Assembly (NCBI GenBank): GCA_047602185.1
Contig: JASGHY010000001.1
Location: forward strand, 3,162,001 to 3,226,000
Direction: 5' to 3'
Source: PMP191F sp047602185
GTDB taxonomy: Bacteria > Bacteroidota > Bacteroidia > Chitinophagales > Chitinophagaceae
DNA length: 64,000 nt
Shown here: positions 50,980 to 59,187 of the stretch, in pieces
Layout: the number at the start of each line of letters is the position of its first letter
Position numbering within the stretch: the stretch's first letter is position 1
The notes under the pieces: model-generated
What the model saw: only the letters and a program-made list of their open reading frames with translations
Told to the model about the DNA's origin: nothing
Databases searched by the model: none
Position numbers and translations under genes: made by a program

Positions 50980-51029
50980 TTTGGAAGACTGAAGAGTATT
51001 TTTTAGATTTGTCTAAATTAAATTTTAGA
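50980..51029 (+). promoter_or_regulatory. mntR promoter overlapped by putative MntR box
   Basis: A -33 TTTG (50980-50983) and an exact -7 box TAGATTTG (51004-51011) are 20 bases apart. The -7 box lies inside the perfect inverted repeat TTTAGA-TTTG-TCTAAA (51002-51017), which overlaps a second one, TCTAAA-N6-TTTAGA (51012-51029). The palindromes resemble DtxR/MntR operators. The geometry implies that the regulator blocks the promoter of its own operon. Confidence 0.7.
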
Positions 51030-51103
51030 TCATTGAAACAAACCGGTGATTGAACAATGCCAGATGCTGTTTCTGTTCAATGTTTCCCGGTATTTTTTCA
51101 CTT

Positions 51104-51769
51104 ATGGCTATTTATTCAAGCAGTAAAGAAAATTACCTCAAAGCTATCTTTCACCTGCAGGAGAAAGATAATACTGTTACCACCAACGATCTTGCTAACG
51201 AATTGCAAACACGTCCTGCTTCTGTAACTGACATGCTTAAAAAGCTGAAAGCACAAAAGTTATTGTTGTATGAAAAATATAAAGGCTTCAAACTAAGCCA
51301 GGAGGGCAGAAAGGTTGCGTTGCAAATTATCCGCAAACACAGGTTATGGGAATACTTCCTGGTTGAGAAGTTGCATTTTGGCTGGGATGAAGTGCATGAG
51401 ATTGCTGAAGAACTGGAACATATCAGCAGTAAAAAGTTGATCGACCGGCTGGATGAGTATCTGGGCTTTCCCAAAACAGATCCGCATGGCGATCCTATTC
51501 CTGACAGCCAGGGCCGATGGGTGCTTACCCGGCAGGTAGACCTGCTGCACCTGCCCCTGAATAAAGTGGCAGAAGTAAGCAGTATTGGTGACCAGTCTCC
51601 GGAAATGCTGGAATTACTGAGTCACAAAAACATCGCGCTTAACACAAAGCTGGAGGTTAAAAAGAAGTTTGCATTTGATAATTCTCTCGAACTGAAAATA
51701 AAAAACCAGGGCTCCGTTACCATCAGCGAACACGTAGCAAAAAACGTATTTGTGAAGTATGACGAATAG
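51104..51769 (+). CDS. mntR: DtxR/MntR-family manganese-dependent repressor
   Basis: A 221-residue cytosolic regulator. The winged-helix domain covers residues 1-65 (YLKAIFHLQEKDNTVTTNDLANELQTRPASVTDMLKKLK), followed by the metal-binding and dimerisation domain (HRLWEYFLVEKLHFGWDEVHEIAEELEHI, FPKTDPHGDPIPDSQG, with Glu/His ligands) and a C-terminal SH3-like region (LLHLPLNKVAEVSSIGDQSP). It represses manganese uptake when Mn(II) is bound. The stop overlaps the start of the Nramp gene by 11 bases, so the two are translationally coupled. ATG 51104 gives the family N-terminus (MAIYSSSKENYL); upstream only a TTG is in frame. Confidence 0.92.
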   Translation: MAIYSSSKENYLKAIFHLQEKDNTVTTNDLANELQTRPASVTDMLKKLKAQKLLLYEKYKGFKLSQEGRKVALQIIRKHRLWEYFLVEKLHFGWDEVHEIAEELEHISSKKLIDRLDEYLGFPKTDPHGDPIPDSQGRWVLTRQVDLLHLPLNKVAEVSSIGDQSPEMLELLSHKNIALNTKLEVKKKFAFDNSLELKIKNQGSVTISEHVAKNVFVKYDE

Positions 51770-53645
51770 AAAACATCACGACAGGTCACTCAGCGAAGTA
51801 CATGAATCGGTAGATATCAATACAAAAACGACAGGCTGGAGAAGAATACTTGCGTTTTTTGGACCGGCATATCTTGTAAGCGTTGGCTATATGGACCCCG
51901 GCAACTGGGCCACCGATCTTGCCGGCGGTAGCAAATTTGGCTACACACTCATCTGGGTGTTGCTGATGAGTAACCTGATGGCACTCGTATTACAAAGCCT
52001 CGCAGCCCGTCTTGGTATTGTACGCGGCCGCGACCTTGCACAGGCCAATCGCGAAACCTATCCCGCCTCTGTTAACTTTGCTCTCTATATCCTGGCCGAG
52101 ATAGCCATTGCAGCCACCGACCTGGCAGAAGTATTGGGGATGGCTATCGGTATTCAACTGCTTACCGGCTTACCTTTAATGTGGGGTGTTTCCATTACCG
52201 TTCTTGATACATTCCTCTTGCTTTTTCTTCAACGCCTGGGCATCCGTAAAATGGAGGCTTTTATCATCGGGCTGGTAGCAGTCGTTGGTTTCTCCTTCCT
52301 GGTAGAGCTGATAATCGTTCCACCAAACCTGCGCGAAGTTGCCAAAGGTTTTATCCCTTCTATTCCCAATGAAGAAGCCTTATATATAGCTATCGGTATT
52401 ATCGGCGCCACTGTAATGCCACACAATCTTTACCTGCATTCTGCATTGGTACAGACACGGAAGATCAATCGTACTGATGCAGGCATCAAACAGGCCCTGA
52501 AATGGAGCTTTGCTGATTCTGCCATTGCATTGAACCTCGCATTCCTCGTAAATGCAGCGATCTTAATACTGGCAGCTACAGCGTTCTTTAAAACCGGCAC
52601 TGAAGTAAGTGAGATCAAAGATGCTTACCACCTGTTGCAAAAGGTGATGGGCTCTTCACTGGCACCAACATTATTTGCCGTTGCATTAATTGCGGCAGGC
52701 CAAAGCTCTACCGTTACCGGCACCCTTGCCGGGCAAATTGTAATGGAAGGCTACCTGCGTCTGCGTATCAATCCCTGGGTACGCCGTCTTATCACACGCT
52801 TACTGGCTGTTATTCCGGCATTGATAGTGATCTATGTTTTTGGTGAAGATGAAGTGAACAGCCTGCTGATCTTAAGCCAGGTAATACTGAGCATGCAACT
52901 GGGATTTGCCATTATTCCGCTGATCCATTTTGTAAGTGATAAAAAGGCAATGGGCAATTTCTCTATTCCACTCTGGACACAGATCCTTGCCTGGATCATT
53001 GCCACCATCCTGGTGTACCTCAATATCCGTATGGTGATAAATGAAGCCGGTGAATACTTTACCCATTCTCACAGCCTGGTATGGAAAACAGTGATCGTAT
53101 TGGCAAGCGCCGGTTTTCTTTTCTTACTGGCCTACATTATTTGTTTCCCTTTTTTCCAGCGGCTCAAAAAGCCCTCTTCGATACAAATGCATCCCAACCC
53201 CGATGCGGTTGGATTGCAGGCCCTGCAGATCCCATCCTACACAAAGATCGCAGTGGCATTGGATTTCGGGGATCATGACCCTACAATGCTGGCACATGCC
53301 ATCGGGCAGGGAAAACCCGGCACCAGTTATCTTTTGATCCATATAGTAGAAAGCGCTTCTGCGAGAATGCTGAAACACCATAGTGACGATTTTGAAACCC
53401 GTACGGATGAAGAGCGCCTGGAATTCTACGTGCATCAACTGGAAGAAAAAGGGTTCTCCGCTATTTCAAGACTCGGCTACCACGACCGCTCTAAAGAAAT
53501 TGTACGTATTATCCGGGAGGAAAAAGCCGATATGCTGGTAATTGGTGCGCACGGCCACAGTGGCGTGAAAGACTGGCTGTATGGTGAAACCATTAACTCA
53601 GTACGTCATGAATTGCATATACCAATACTGGTGGTGAATCTTTAA
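51759..53645 (+). CDS. mntH: Nramp-family Mn(II) transporter fused to a UspA domain
   Basis: A 628-residue inner-membrane protein. The N-terminal 470 residues are an Nramp proton-coupled divalent metal importer: DPGN at residues 46-49 (helix 1) and MPHN at 220-223 (helix 6) are the metal-binding motifs, with about 11 transmembrane helices. From residue 492 (YTKIAVALDFGDHDPTMLAH) to the end is a universal stress protein domain with the ATP-binding pattern GAHGHSGVKDWLYGETINS. This fusion suggests that uptake is coupled to nucleotide or stress signals. It is cotranscribed with mntR and probably imports Mn(II). Confidence 0.92.
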   Translation: MTNRKHHDRSLSEVHESVDINTKTTGWRRILAFFGPAYLVSVGYMDPGNWATDLAGGSKFGYTLIWVLLMSNLMALVLQSLAARLGIVRGRDLAQANRETYPASVNFALYILAEIAIAATDLAEVLGMAIGIQLLTGLPLMWGVSITVLDTFLLLFLQRLGIRKMEAFIIGLVAVVGFSFLVELIIVPPNLREVAKGFIPSIPNEEALYIAIGIIGATVMPHNLYLHSALVQTRKINRTDAGIKQALKWSFADSAIALNLAFLVNAAILILAATAFFKTGTEVSEIKDAYHLLQKVMGSSLAPTLFAVALIAAGQSSTVTGTLAGQIVMEGYLRLRINPWVRRLITRLLAVIPALIVIYVFGEDEVNSLLILSQVILSMQLGFAIIPLIHFVSDKKAMGNFSIPLWTQILAWIIATILVYLNIRMVINEAGEYFTHSHSLVWKTVIVLASAGFLFLLAYIICFPFFQRLKKPSSIQMHPNPDAVGLQALQIPSYTKIAVALDFGDHDPTMLAHAIGQGKPGTSYLLIHIVESASARMLKHHSDDFETRTDEERLEFYVHQLEEKGFSAISRLGYHDRSKEIVRIIREEKADMLVIGAHGHSGVKDWLYGETINSVRHELHIPILVVNL

Positions 53646-53649
53646 GGGA

Positions 53650-53742
53650 AATTAGAAATGAGGAATTAAGAATGTTAAATAAGAAAGTAAAGATCATTTA
53701 CTTTTTCATTTCTAATTTATCTGTTCCTTATTTCTCATTTTC
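53650..53742. repeat. Inverted TTAGAAATGAGG words between convergent genes
   Basis: Words ATTAGAAATGAGGAATTAAG (53653-53675) and the inverse CATTTCTAATTTATCTG, CCTTATTTCTCATTTTCC (53705-53740) could form a long imperfect hairpin between mntH and the methyltransferase gene. Confidence 0.6.
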
Positions 53743-53743
53743 C

Positions 53744-54541
53744 TTAGTGTCGGATAGCAAAATGCTGTTTTATCTTAAAGTCATCGCGAAAGAACACAAG
53801 CCCGATAAAGAACAGATCAACGGTCAGCATTACAGAAGGGTGTTGCTGTATTTCCGTCCAGGCCTGCAGCATCTCTTCACTCCAGTGAATATCATCAAAG
53901 ATGATCATAGAAGAGGCACTCATGGCTGGTAATAACTGATGAAAATAACGCATGGTAGGCTCATAACGATGGTTACCATCCACAAAAGCAAGATCAATTG
54001 ATGGCATCCGTTTGATCATGGCAGGTAAGGTGTCATCAAAATTACCTTCTACCAATTCGACATTATTCAGAAACAAGTCACCGAAATTCTTTCTTGCCTG
54101 CGCAGCAACTTCTTTACTCCCCTCCCCCGTTATGATCTGTGCATTGGGGTTTGCCAGGCTCATATAAGCTGTAGAAACCCCCAGGGAAGTGCCCAGTTCC
54201 AGTATATGCTGCGGTTGATAATAGTGTACAATACGGAATAAGAGCTGGGCCCATTTTTTAGGTTTAGCTGCATGTTCCGCTATAGATGCCACAGAACGTT
54301 GTCTTGTTTTAGTAGTAACAGAGCCGGCACCCAGGTCTTCCACATCCAGCACAGCCTCATTAGCCAGTAACTGTGTTCGTAATTGCTCTATGTAGTAGTA
54401 GGCATAAAAACGACGTTCATCGTTCAGTACCTGTCTTATAAAATCATAAACAAACGGCGAATGCACACCGTGTCCTTTGCTATTGGCAGCGCTGTAATAA
54501 TATTGCAGGTATTGTTTGGCTAATTGCCAGCGGGAATACAT
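53744..54541 (-). CDS. Class I SAM-dependent methyltransferase, O-methyltransferase-like
   Basis: A 265-residue cytosolic protein. The first 60 residues are helical (KQYLQYYYSAANSKGHGVHS, PFVYDFIRQVLNDERRFYAY). SAM motif I is HILELGTSLGVSTAYMSLA, motif II-like acid in AQIITGEGSKEVAAQARKNF, then IDLAFVDGNHRYEPTMRYFH and MIIFDDIHWSEEMLQAW, a pattern shared with O-methyltransferases such as the CmcI and catechol types. The substrate cannot be told. It lies behind thyA, the four-helix gene and dfrA on the same strand but is separated from dfrA by an inverted repeat. Confidence 0.85.
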   Translation of the reverse strand: MYSRWQLAKQYLQYYYSAANSKGHGVHSPFVYDFIRQVLNDERRFYAYYYIEQLRTQLLANEAVLDVEDLGAGSVTTKTRQRSVASIAEHAAKPKKWAQLLFRIVHYYQPQHILELGTSLGVSTAYMSLANPNAQIITGEGSKEVAAQARKNFGDLFLNNVELVEGNFDDTLPAMIKRMPSIDLAFVDGNHRYEPTMRYFHQLLPAMSASSMIIFDDIHWSEEMLQAWTEIQQHPSVMLTVDLFFIGLVFFRDDFKIKQHFAIRH

Positions 54542-54547
54542 GGAGGC

Positions 54548-54645
54548 AAATTAGAAATTAAAAATTAGAAATAAGGAATGCCAAAGGAAGTTCACTTGCT
54601 GATTTCTCATTTATTGTTTCTTATTTCTTATTTCACTTTCCTATC
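54548..54645. repeat. Inverted TTAGAAATTAAAAATT words between methyltransferase and dfrA
   Basis: AAATTAGAAATTAAAAATTAG (54546-54566) is followed by the inverse-type words TTTCTCATTTATTG and TTTCTTATTTCTTATTTC (54601-54634) up to the dfrA stop. Confidence 0.55.
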
Positions 54646-55134
54646 CCACACTTCAAAGCTATACGCATACGCGTGTTTGTCATCGGCGGAAAAGTCCTGT
54701 TGGGAGGTCTTTTGCCAGATCTTATCGTCTATCTCCGGAAAAATGGTATCACCCTCAATCACCGTATGCACCCGGGTCATATAGATCCTGTCAGTAATTG
54801 CCATTGCTTCCGCATAGATCTGTCCGCCCCCAATAATGAAGATCTCTTTACAGTCTGTGGTTTTTGCTTTTTCAACAGCTTCCGTCAGTGAATCAGCCAA
54901 CAGCAGGTGTGGCAACTTTTCTGTTATCTGTTCCGGGTGACGGGTTATTACTACATTAAAACGTCCGGCCAGGTAATCACAATCCAGCGACTCAAAGGTT
55001 TTCCGCCCCATTACCACCGGCATTCCCCAGGTAGTATTCTTAAAAAACTTCATATCGTTTGGCAGCTTCCAGAGCAATTGGTTGTCCTTACCAATCACAT
55101 TGTTTTCCGACGCTGCCACTATTATGCTGATCAT
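54628..55134 (-). CDS. folA: Dihydrofolate reductase
   Basis: A 168-residue cytosolic enzyme that reduces dihydrofolate to tetrahydrofolate with NADPH. Signatures: SIIVAASENNVIGKDNQLLW (substrate site), LPNDMKFFKNTTWGMPVVMG, RKTFESLDCDYLAGRFNVVI, and IFIIGGGQIYAEAMAITDRI (NADPH site). The length is normal. Together with thymidylate synthase upstream, it recycles the dihydrofolate made in dTMP synthesis. The four-helix-bundle gene separates the two. Confidence 0.95.
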   Translation of the reverse strand: MISIIVAASENNVIGKDNQLLWKLPNDMKFFKNTTWGMPVVMGRKTFESLDCDYLAGRFNVVITRHPEQITEKLPHLLLADSLTEAVEKAKTTDCKEIFIIGGGQIYAEAMAITDRIYMTRVHTVIEGDTIFPEIDDKIWQKTSQQDFSADDKHAYAYSFEVWDRKVK

Positions 55135-55142
55135 TAAATAAA

Positions 55143-55167
55143 AAATTAGAAATGAAGAATAAGGAAT
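55143..55167. repeat. TTAGAAATGAAGAATAAGG word
   Basis: Single copy of the ATTAGAAATGA word family in the 40 bases between dfrA and the four-helix gene. Confidence 0.5.
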
Positions 55168-55174
55168 GATAAAG

Positions 55175-55558
55175 TTACCCCTTGCGCACCGGCCGCATGT
55201 TCTTTACGGCAGTCTCAATACTTTTAATAAATATAGCCATCAGTTCGTTAGCTTCATTAAAAGCTTTATCTACTTTATCGTGTACAACCACTGGTTTCCG
55301 TCGTATAATTTTCAGGTTCACTCTTGTCTCCCTCAACTCCTTTAACACCAGTTTCATTTTATGCAAAAAATCCGCTCTTGATTCAGCGGCCTGTGCTTCA
55401 CCATAGATCAATGCGGGAGCAGTTCCACTCCTGGATAACTGATATTCCAGGTTTTGACCAGCTTTTGAGGCAGGTAATAGTTCACATACTTCAAGACACA
55501 TACAGGCAAAATCCACTAACCTGTCTTCAAGATCAAACTTTTGTACTTTGCTTTCCAT
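55175..55558 (-). CDS. Four-helix-bundle protein (S23 / IVS type)
   Basis: A 127-residue cytosolic protein of the family found first in intervening sequences of 23S rRNA genes. The features are KFDLEDRLVDFACMCLEVCELLPA, GQNLEYQLSRSGTAPALIYGEAQAAES with the conserved R-S-G..A-N/L-Y-GEA-A pattern, RADFLHKMKLVLKELRETR and the final helix (ANELMAIFIKSIETAVKN). It forms homopentamers in known structures and may bind nucleic acids; the role in cells is unclear. It stands between dfrA and thyA, flanked on both sides by TTAGAAAT words, which suggests that it was inserted there. Confidence 0.88.
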   Translation of the reverse strand: MESKVQKFDLEDRLVDFACMCLEVCELLPASKAGQNLEYQLSRSGTAPALIYGEAQAAESRADFLHKMKLVLKELRETRVNLKIIRRKPVVVHDKVDKAFNEANELMAIFIKSIETAVKNMRPVRKG

Positions 55559-55584
55559 TTTATGAGGATTGAATTGTTTTCAAT

Positions 55585-55692
55585 TCCTCATTCAGCATTC
55601 CTTTTCCCCTTAGTGCAAATTATTACTTAACAGCTACCTGTATTTTCAACTTCTTCATTTTACATTTCTAATTCCACATTTCTCATTTTTAA
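55585..55692. repeat. CATTTTACATTTCTAATTCC words behind thyA
   Basis: ACATTTCTAATTCCACATTT and TTCCTCATTCAGCATTCC words fill the stretch between the four-helix gene and thyA. Confidence 0.5.
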
Positions 55693-55695
55693 ATC

Positions 55696-56490
55696 CTACA
55701 CCGCTACCGGCGCCTTAATGCCCGGATGGCTCTGGTAGTTTTCGAGTGTGAAATCCTGGAAAGTAAATGCAAAAATGTCTTTGATGGCGGGATTGAGTTT
55801 CATTACCGGTGCCGGATAAGGTGTTCTGCTCAGTTGCAGTTTTACCTGTTCCAGGTGGTTGTTGTAGATATGTACGTCGCCGAAGCTATGGATAAACTCA
55901 CCGGGCTGCAGATCGCATACCTGTGCAATCATCAGGGTGAGCAAAGCGTAAGAAGCTATGTTGAATGGAACACCCAGGAATACGTCGGCACTGCGCTGAT
56001 ACAACTGGCAGGATAGTTTGCCCTGCGCCACGTAAAACTGGAACATGGTATGACAAGGCATGAGAGCCATTTTAGGCAGATCAGCTACATTCCACGCACT
56101 GATGATCAAACGGCGGCTGTCTGGGTTAGACCTGATCTGTTTGATAAGATCGGTAACCTGGTCAATTACCTGGCCGTCGGCCCCTTCCCAACTGCGCCAT
56201 TGCTTGCCATATACTGGCCCCAACTCGCCATTGGCATCAGCCCACTCGTTCCAGATGCTTACCCCGTTCTCCTTGAGATAAGCAATACTCGTCTCCCCTT
56301 TCAGGAACCAGAGCAACTCATAAATAATGCTTTTGAGATGTACCTTTTTGGTAGTTACCAGGGGAAAACCTTTTTGCAGGTCAAACCGCATCTGGTGGCC
56401 AAAACAGCTGATGGTTCCGGTACCTGTACGGTCATGTTTCTGAACCCCATTATCCAGTATATGCTGCAGTAAATCCAGGTATTGTTGCAT
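55696..56490 (-). CDS. thyA: Thymidylate synthase
   Basis: A 264-residue enzyme, the same length as E. coli ThyA, that methylates dUMP to dTMP using methylenetetrahydrofolate. Catalytic Cys is in MALMPCHTMFQFYV, phosphate-binding Arg in SCQLYQRSADVFLGVPFNIASY, and further signatures are GTGTISCFGHQMRFDLQKGFPLVTTKKVHLKS and GEFIHSFGDVHIYNNHLEQV. ATG 56490 is used; the frame before it offers only a TTG three codons earlier. A TAACTTGC element, two mismatches from TAnnTTTG, lies about four bases before the ATG. Confidence 0.96.
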   Translation of the reverse strand: MQQYLDLLQHILDNGVQKHDRTGTGTISCFGHQMRFDLQKGFPLVTTKKVHLKSIIYELLWFLKGETSIAYLKENGVSIWNEWADANGELGPVYGKQWRSWEGADGQVIDQVTDLIKQIRSNPDSRRLIISAWNVADLPKMALMPCHTMFQFYVAQGKLSCQLYQRSADVFLGVPFNIASYALLTLMIAQVCDLQPGEFIHSFGDVHIYNNHLEQVKLQLSRTPYPAPVMKLNPAIKDIFAFTFQDFTLENYQSHPGIKAPVAV

Positions 56491-56574
56491 GGGGTGCAAG
56501 TTACGGAAAACCCGCCGTCGGCTATTAGCATGTGAGCAACCTGTTAATAGCCTGCTTTTTACGTTGTCGCGAGC

Positions 56575-57609
56575 CTATTTGCCCCATTGATAAGCCTTTA
56601 ACCATTGGTAAAATGTATCAACTTCTGTTGTATGGTCTTTAATCCATTGTTTATTGGCTGCATCATCCGTAGAGGCATAAGCCAGGTGACAATAGGTTTC
56701 CAGCATGCTTTTGTCCTTCATATCGGCCAGGAAGGGAGTATAAAACGCCCCCACGGGGTCTTTCTTTTTATCGTGGATCTTCAGGCTGCTGACCACCATC
56801 TCCAGCTTACGGTTCAAGCGTTCAGGAGCAGTTTCATTTTTGTGCTTATCATCATAATCCAGGGCACTGGTCAAACTCATCATCATCTCTACCGGGCCAT
56901 AGCCATTACTCTTCTTATCATCCAGGGCATCGGGCGACAGGCTGATCGTAATATTCTTCTCGTCCTTCTGTTTCACATTACTGTTAAGGATCGCTTCCAT
57001 TCTTTTCAGATTTACTGTTGCCCTTTGCCCCTGGGGCTCCACCGCAAGAAAAGCAATGGTAGGCAGTAAGGCTTTTATTTTATGCTGTTGCAAAGCAATC
57101 ACTGCTATGGCATTGTGCGCCGAGCCGTGCAGAGGATTGCATTGCAGTCCTTTTATCATTGTTTCCAGGGCATTATCCTGTTCGCCCAGGCTATTCTGAG
57201 TAAGCCCTTTGTTATAATACAACAGGTAATAATCAGGAAATTGTTTTATGCCTTTATCAAAGATCTTAATAGCGCCCTTTGCATCTCCGCTATTATCCAA
57301 TGCGCTGCCATAGCTTACATATACTGATTTGGTCAGTTCATTTTTAGGGTCAAGTCCCAAAAGTTGTTTGCAAAGTGTTACACACTCATCATATTTCTTC
57401 ATATACATGAGGGTAACAGACTTTTCATAAATGGCCGTATAGTTGGTTTTATCGATCGCAATCGCCTCATCATACTTTTTCAAAGCACCTTCATAGTCCT
57501 GCTTATCATGAAGCGCAATGCCTTCATTAATTAATTGTTGTAAATCCTGTTGTGTAAAAGCTGAAGTAATTGAAAAAAGACAAATAAAGAAAAGGAGAAG
57601 ACGGCGCAT
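56575..57609 (-). CDS. Exported TPR protein
   Basis: A 344-residue secreted or periplasmic protein. The signal peptide is MRRLLLFFICLFSITSAFTQ. Tetratricopeptide repeats follow from about residue 25 (INEGIALHDKQDYEGALKKY, YTAIYEKSVTLMYMKKYDEC, YVSYGSALDNSGDAKGAIKI, YLLYYNKGLTQNSLGEQDNA) to about 190, and the C-terminal half is helical without known domain. TPR domains mediate protein contacts. No partner is obvious; the thyA gene lies downstream on the same strand but 84 bases separate them. Confidence 0.88.
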   Translation of the reverse strand: MRRLLLFFICLFSITSAFTQQDLQQLINEGIALHDKQDYEGALKKYDEAIAIDKTNYTAIYEKSVTLMYMKKYDECVTLCKQLLGLDPKNELTKSVYVSYGSALDNSGDAKGAIKIFDKGIKQFPDYYLLYYNKGLTQNSLGEQDNALETMIKGLQCNPLHGSAHNAIAVIALQQHKIKALLPTIAFLAVEPQGQRATVNLKRMEAILNSNVKQKDEKNITISLSPDALDDKKSNGYGPVEMMMSLTSALDYDDKHKNETAPERLNRKLEMVVSSLKIHDKKKDPVGAFYTPFLADMKDKSMLETYCHLAYASTDDAANKQWIKDHTTEVDTFYQWLKAYQWGK

Positions 57610-57765
57610 AAAAAGGGTTTAAGGTAAGATGCAGTAATTTCCCGGATTACACAAACCCACCTCTTTTTAAGCATGCCCCTTTATCCCCGGGTCTGTTAAA
57701 AGCAAAAGGATGCTGAGGTTTTTCAGAGAAACTCAACATCCCTTTAAAATACAAATTTTAATGAT

Positions 57766-59187
57766 TTATGCTAATGCCGCTACCGGCGCAATGATATTTG
57801 CTTCCCCGGAATCTTCTTTACCGGAAAATGAATGTGATAATTCTTTATAGATACGCTCTATCAGGTGGGTACTGATGCTAAGTTTATCTTCCAGCACCAA
57901 TACTTTTTGCTGTTCCTGTGCAAGCCCATGTTGCAACTGCACTATAACCTGCTGGCGATCCTCTATTTCATGTTGCAGTGTTTGCTGCTGTTGCTGCAAC
58001 TGTTGCAATTCGTTTTCCAGTTTACCTATCACTGCTACTTTATCACTAACCAGTTCCTGTTGCTGGCGGCTTTCTTCATAACTGCGTTCAAGGTTCTGTT
58101 GCGTACCGGCAAGCGCCTGCTGCTTCTGTTCCAATGTTTCTTTTAGTGACAGTATTTCCTGTTCCAGTTTTTTTGAAGCGCTTTGCAAAGTATCTGCCTG
58201 TAAAGCAGCTTCGCCAGCCTTATGTTCCAACTGGTGATAATTCTTTACACGTTGCTCCAGTTGGTTTTGCAGAAAGTTTACCTGTAGCTTCTGCTCTTCC
58301 AGCATGTCATTTAAAAAAGACTGCTCCGATAGCTGTTGCTGCAATGCAGCTTTTTCATCATGCACCTTTTCCAGTAATATCTGTAACTCCTGTATGCGCG
58401 GATTATAATCAGAATCCTTGCCGTTCTTAGTTTTTTCAAATGCCTGCTGTGCCTGTTGTAGCTGACCTTTGAGGCTGTCTTTCTCTGCCTGGTACTGCAT
58501 ACCCAGCTCATCCAGTTGCCTGCTGAAATTAACAGAGAGTAACTTGTTCTCTTCCCGGGATGTTTCAACAGACTGCTCCATATTCTTCAGTAACTCTTCC
58601 AGCTTATTGATCTCCTGTGCGGCCTCTGCCTGTTGGGTTTCATGCTGGTATAATGTACGTTGCAGATCCTGGATAGTCCCTTGCAATGCAGTAAGCTCAT
58701 CATCTGCGTCTGCACTGGCAATAGATGCTATTTTTTGTTGTTGCAATTGCTCTACTTTATCACGGTATTCCTGCACCTGGTTCTGCAACAGCTTCACCAG
58801 TTTATCATCTGCTTTTTTTTCTGATTGATAAGCCTTGTTCATCAACTCACTGTATTTCCCTTCGAGGTCATGAAAATCATGTTCAAGACGCGCATAATCC
58901 TCCCTGTAACGTCTCACTTCACGCTCATATTTTTTTAACAGGGATGCATTGTCAGGATTAGAGCTGGCAAGCCAGTCAGGAATATTATCACTATTGAGCT
59001 CTACTGTTGAGGGAAGGATGCCTTCCGGAGGCATGGCCATTTCAGGAATAGCGGGCTTCTTTTTACGCCGGTAATGCAATACTACCGTAACAATAACAGC
59101 AATTAATGTAACTGGTAAGGCTATCCACCAAACAATACGTAAGAATTGCCTGAACTCGTAGAAGGAAACAATGAATACCATCATCAT
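57766..59187 (-). CDS. Membrane-anchored coiled-coil protein
   Basis: A 473-residue protein. A single helix near the N-terminus (IVWWIALPVTLIAVIVTVVLHY) is followed by basic residues (RRKKKPAIPEMAMPPEG), so the long C-terminal part should face the cytoplasm. About residues 90-440 are continuous coiled coil with many Gln, Glu and Leu (for example NAQ-like heptads in KLEELLKNMEQSVETSREEN and LENELQQLQQQQQTLQHEIE). The C-terminus is short and has no known domain. A structural or scaffolding role is likely, but the family is unassigned. The start lies within a run of ATG codons; 59187 is the first, and 59181 is as good. Confidence 0.78.
   Translation of the reverse strand: MMMVFIVSFYEFRQFLRIVWWIALPVTLIAVIVTVVLHYRRKKKPAIPEMAMPPEGILPSTVELNSDNIPDWLASSNPDNASLLKKYEREVRRYREDYARLEHDFHDLEGKYSELMNKAYQSEKKADDKLVKLLQNQVQEYRDKVEQLQQQKIASIASADADDELTALQGTIQDLQRTLYQHETQQAEAAQEINKLEELLKNMEQSVETSREENKLLSVNFSRQLDELGMQYQAEKDSLKGQLQQAQQAFEKTKNGKDSDYNPRIQELQILLEKVHDEKAALQQQLSEQSFLNDMLEEQKLQVNFLQNQLEQRVKNYHQLEHKAGEAALQADTLQSASKKLEQEILSLKETLEQKQQALAGTQQNLERSYEESRQQQELVSDKVAVIGKLENELQQLQQQQQTLQHEIEDRQQVIVQLQHGLAQEQQKVLVLEDKLSISTHLIERIYKELSHSFSGKEDSGEANIIAPVAALA

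Noticed and set aside
57865..58828. Plus-strand Cys/Leu-rich ORFs opposite the coiled-coil gene
   Set aside because: They mirror the Gln-rich coiled coil (CAG/CTG codons) and have no independent support.
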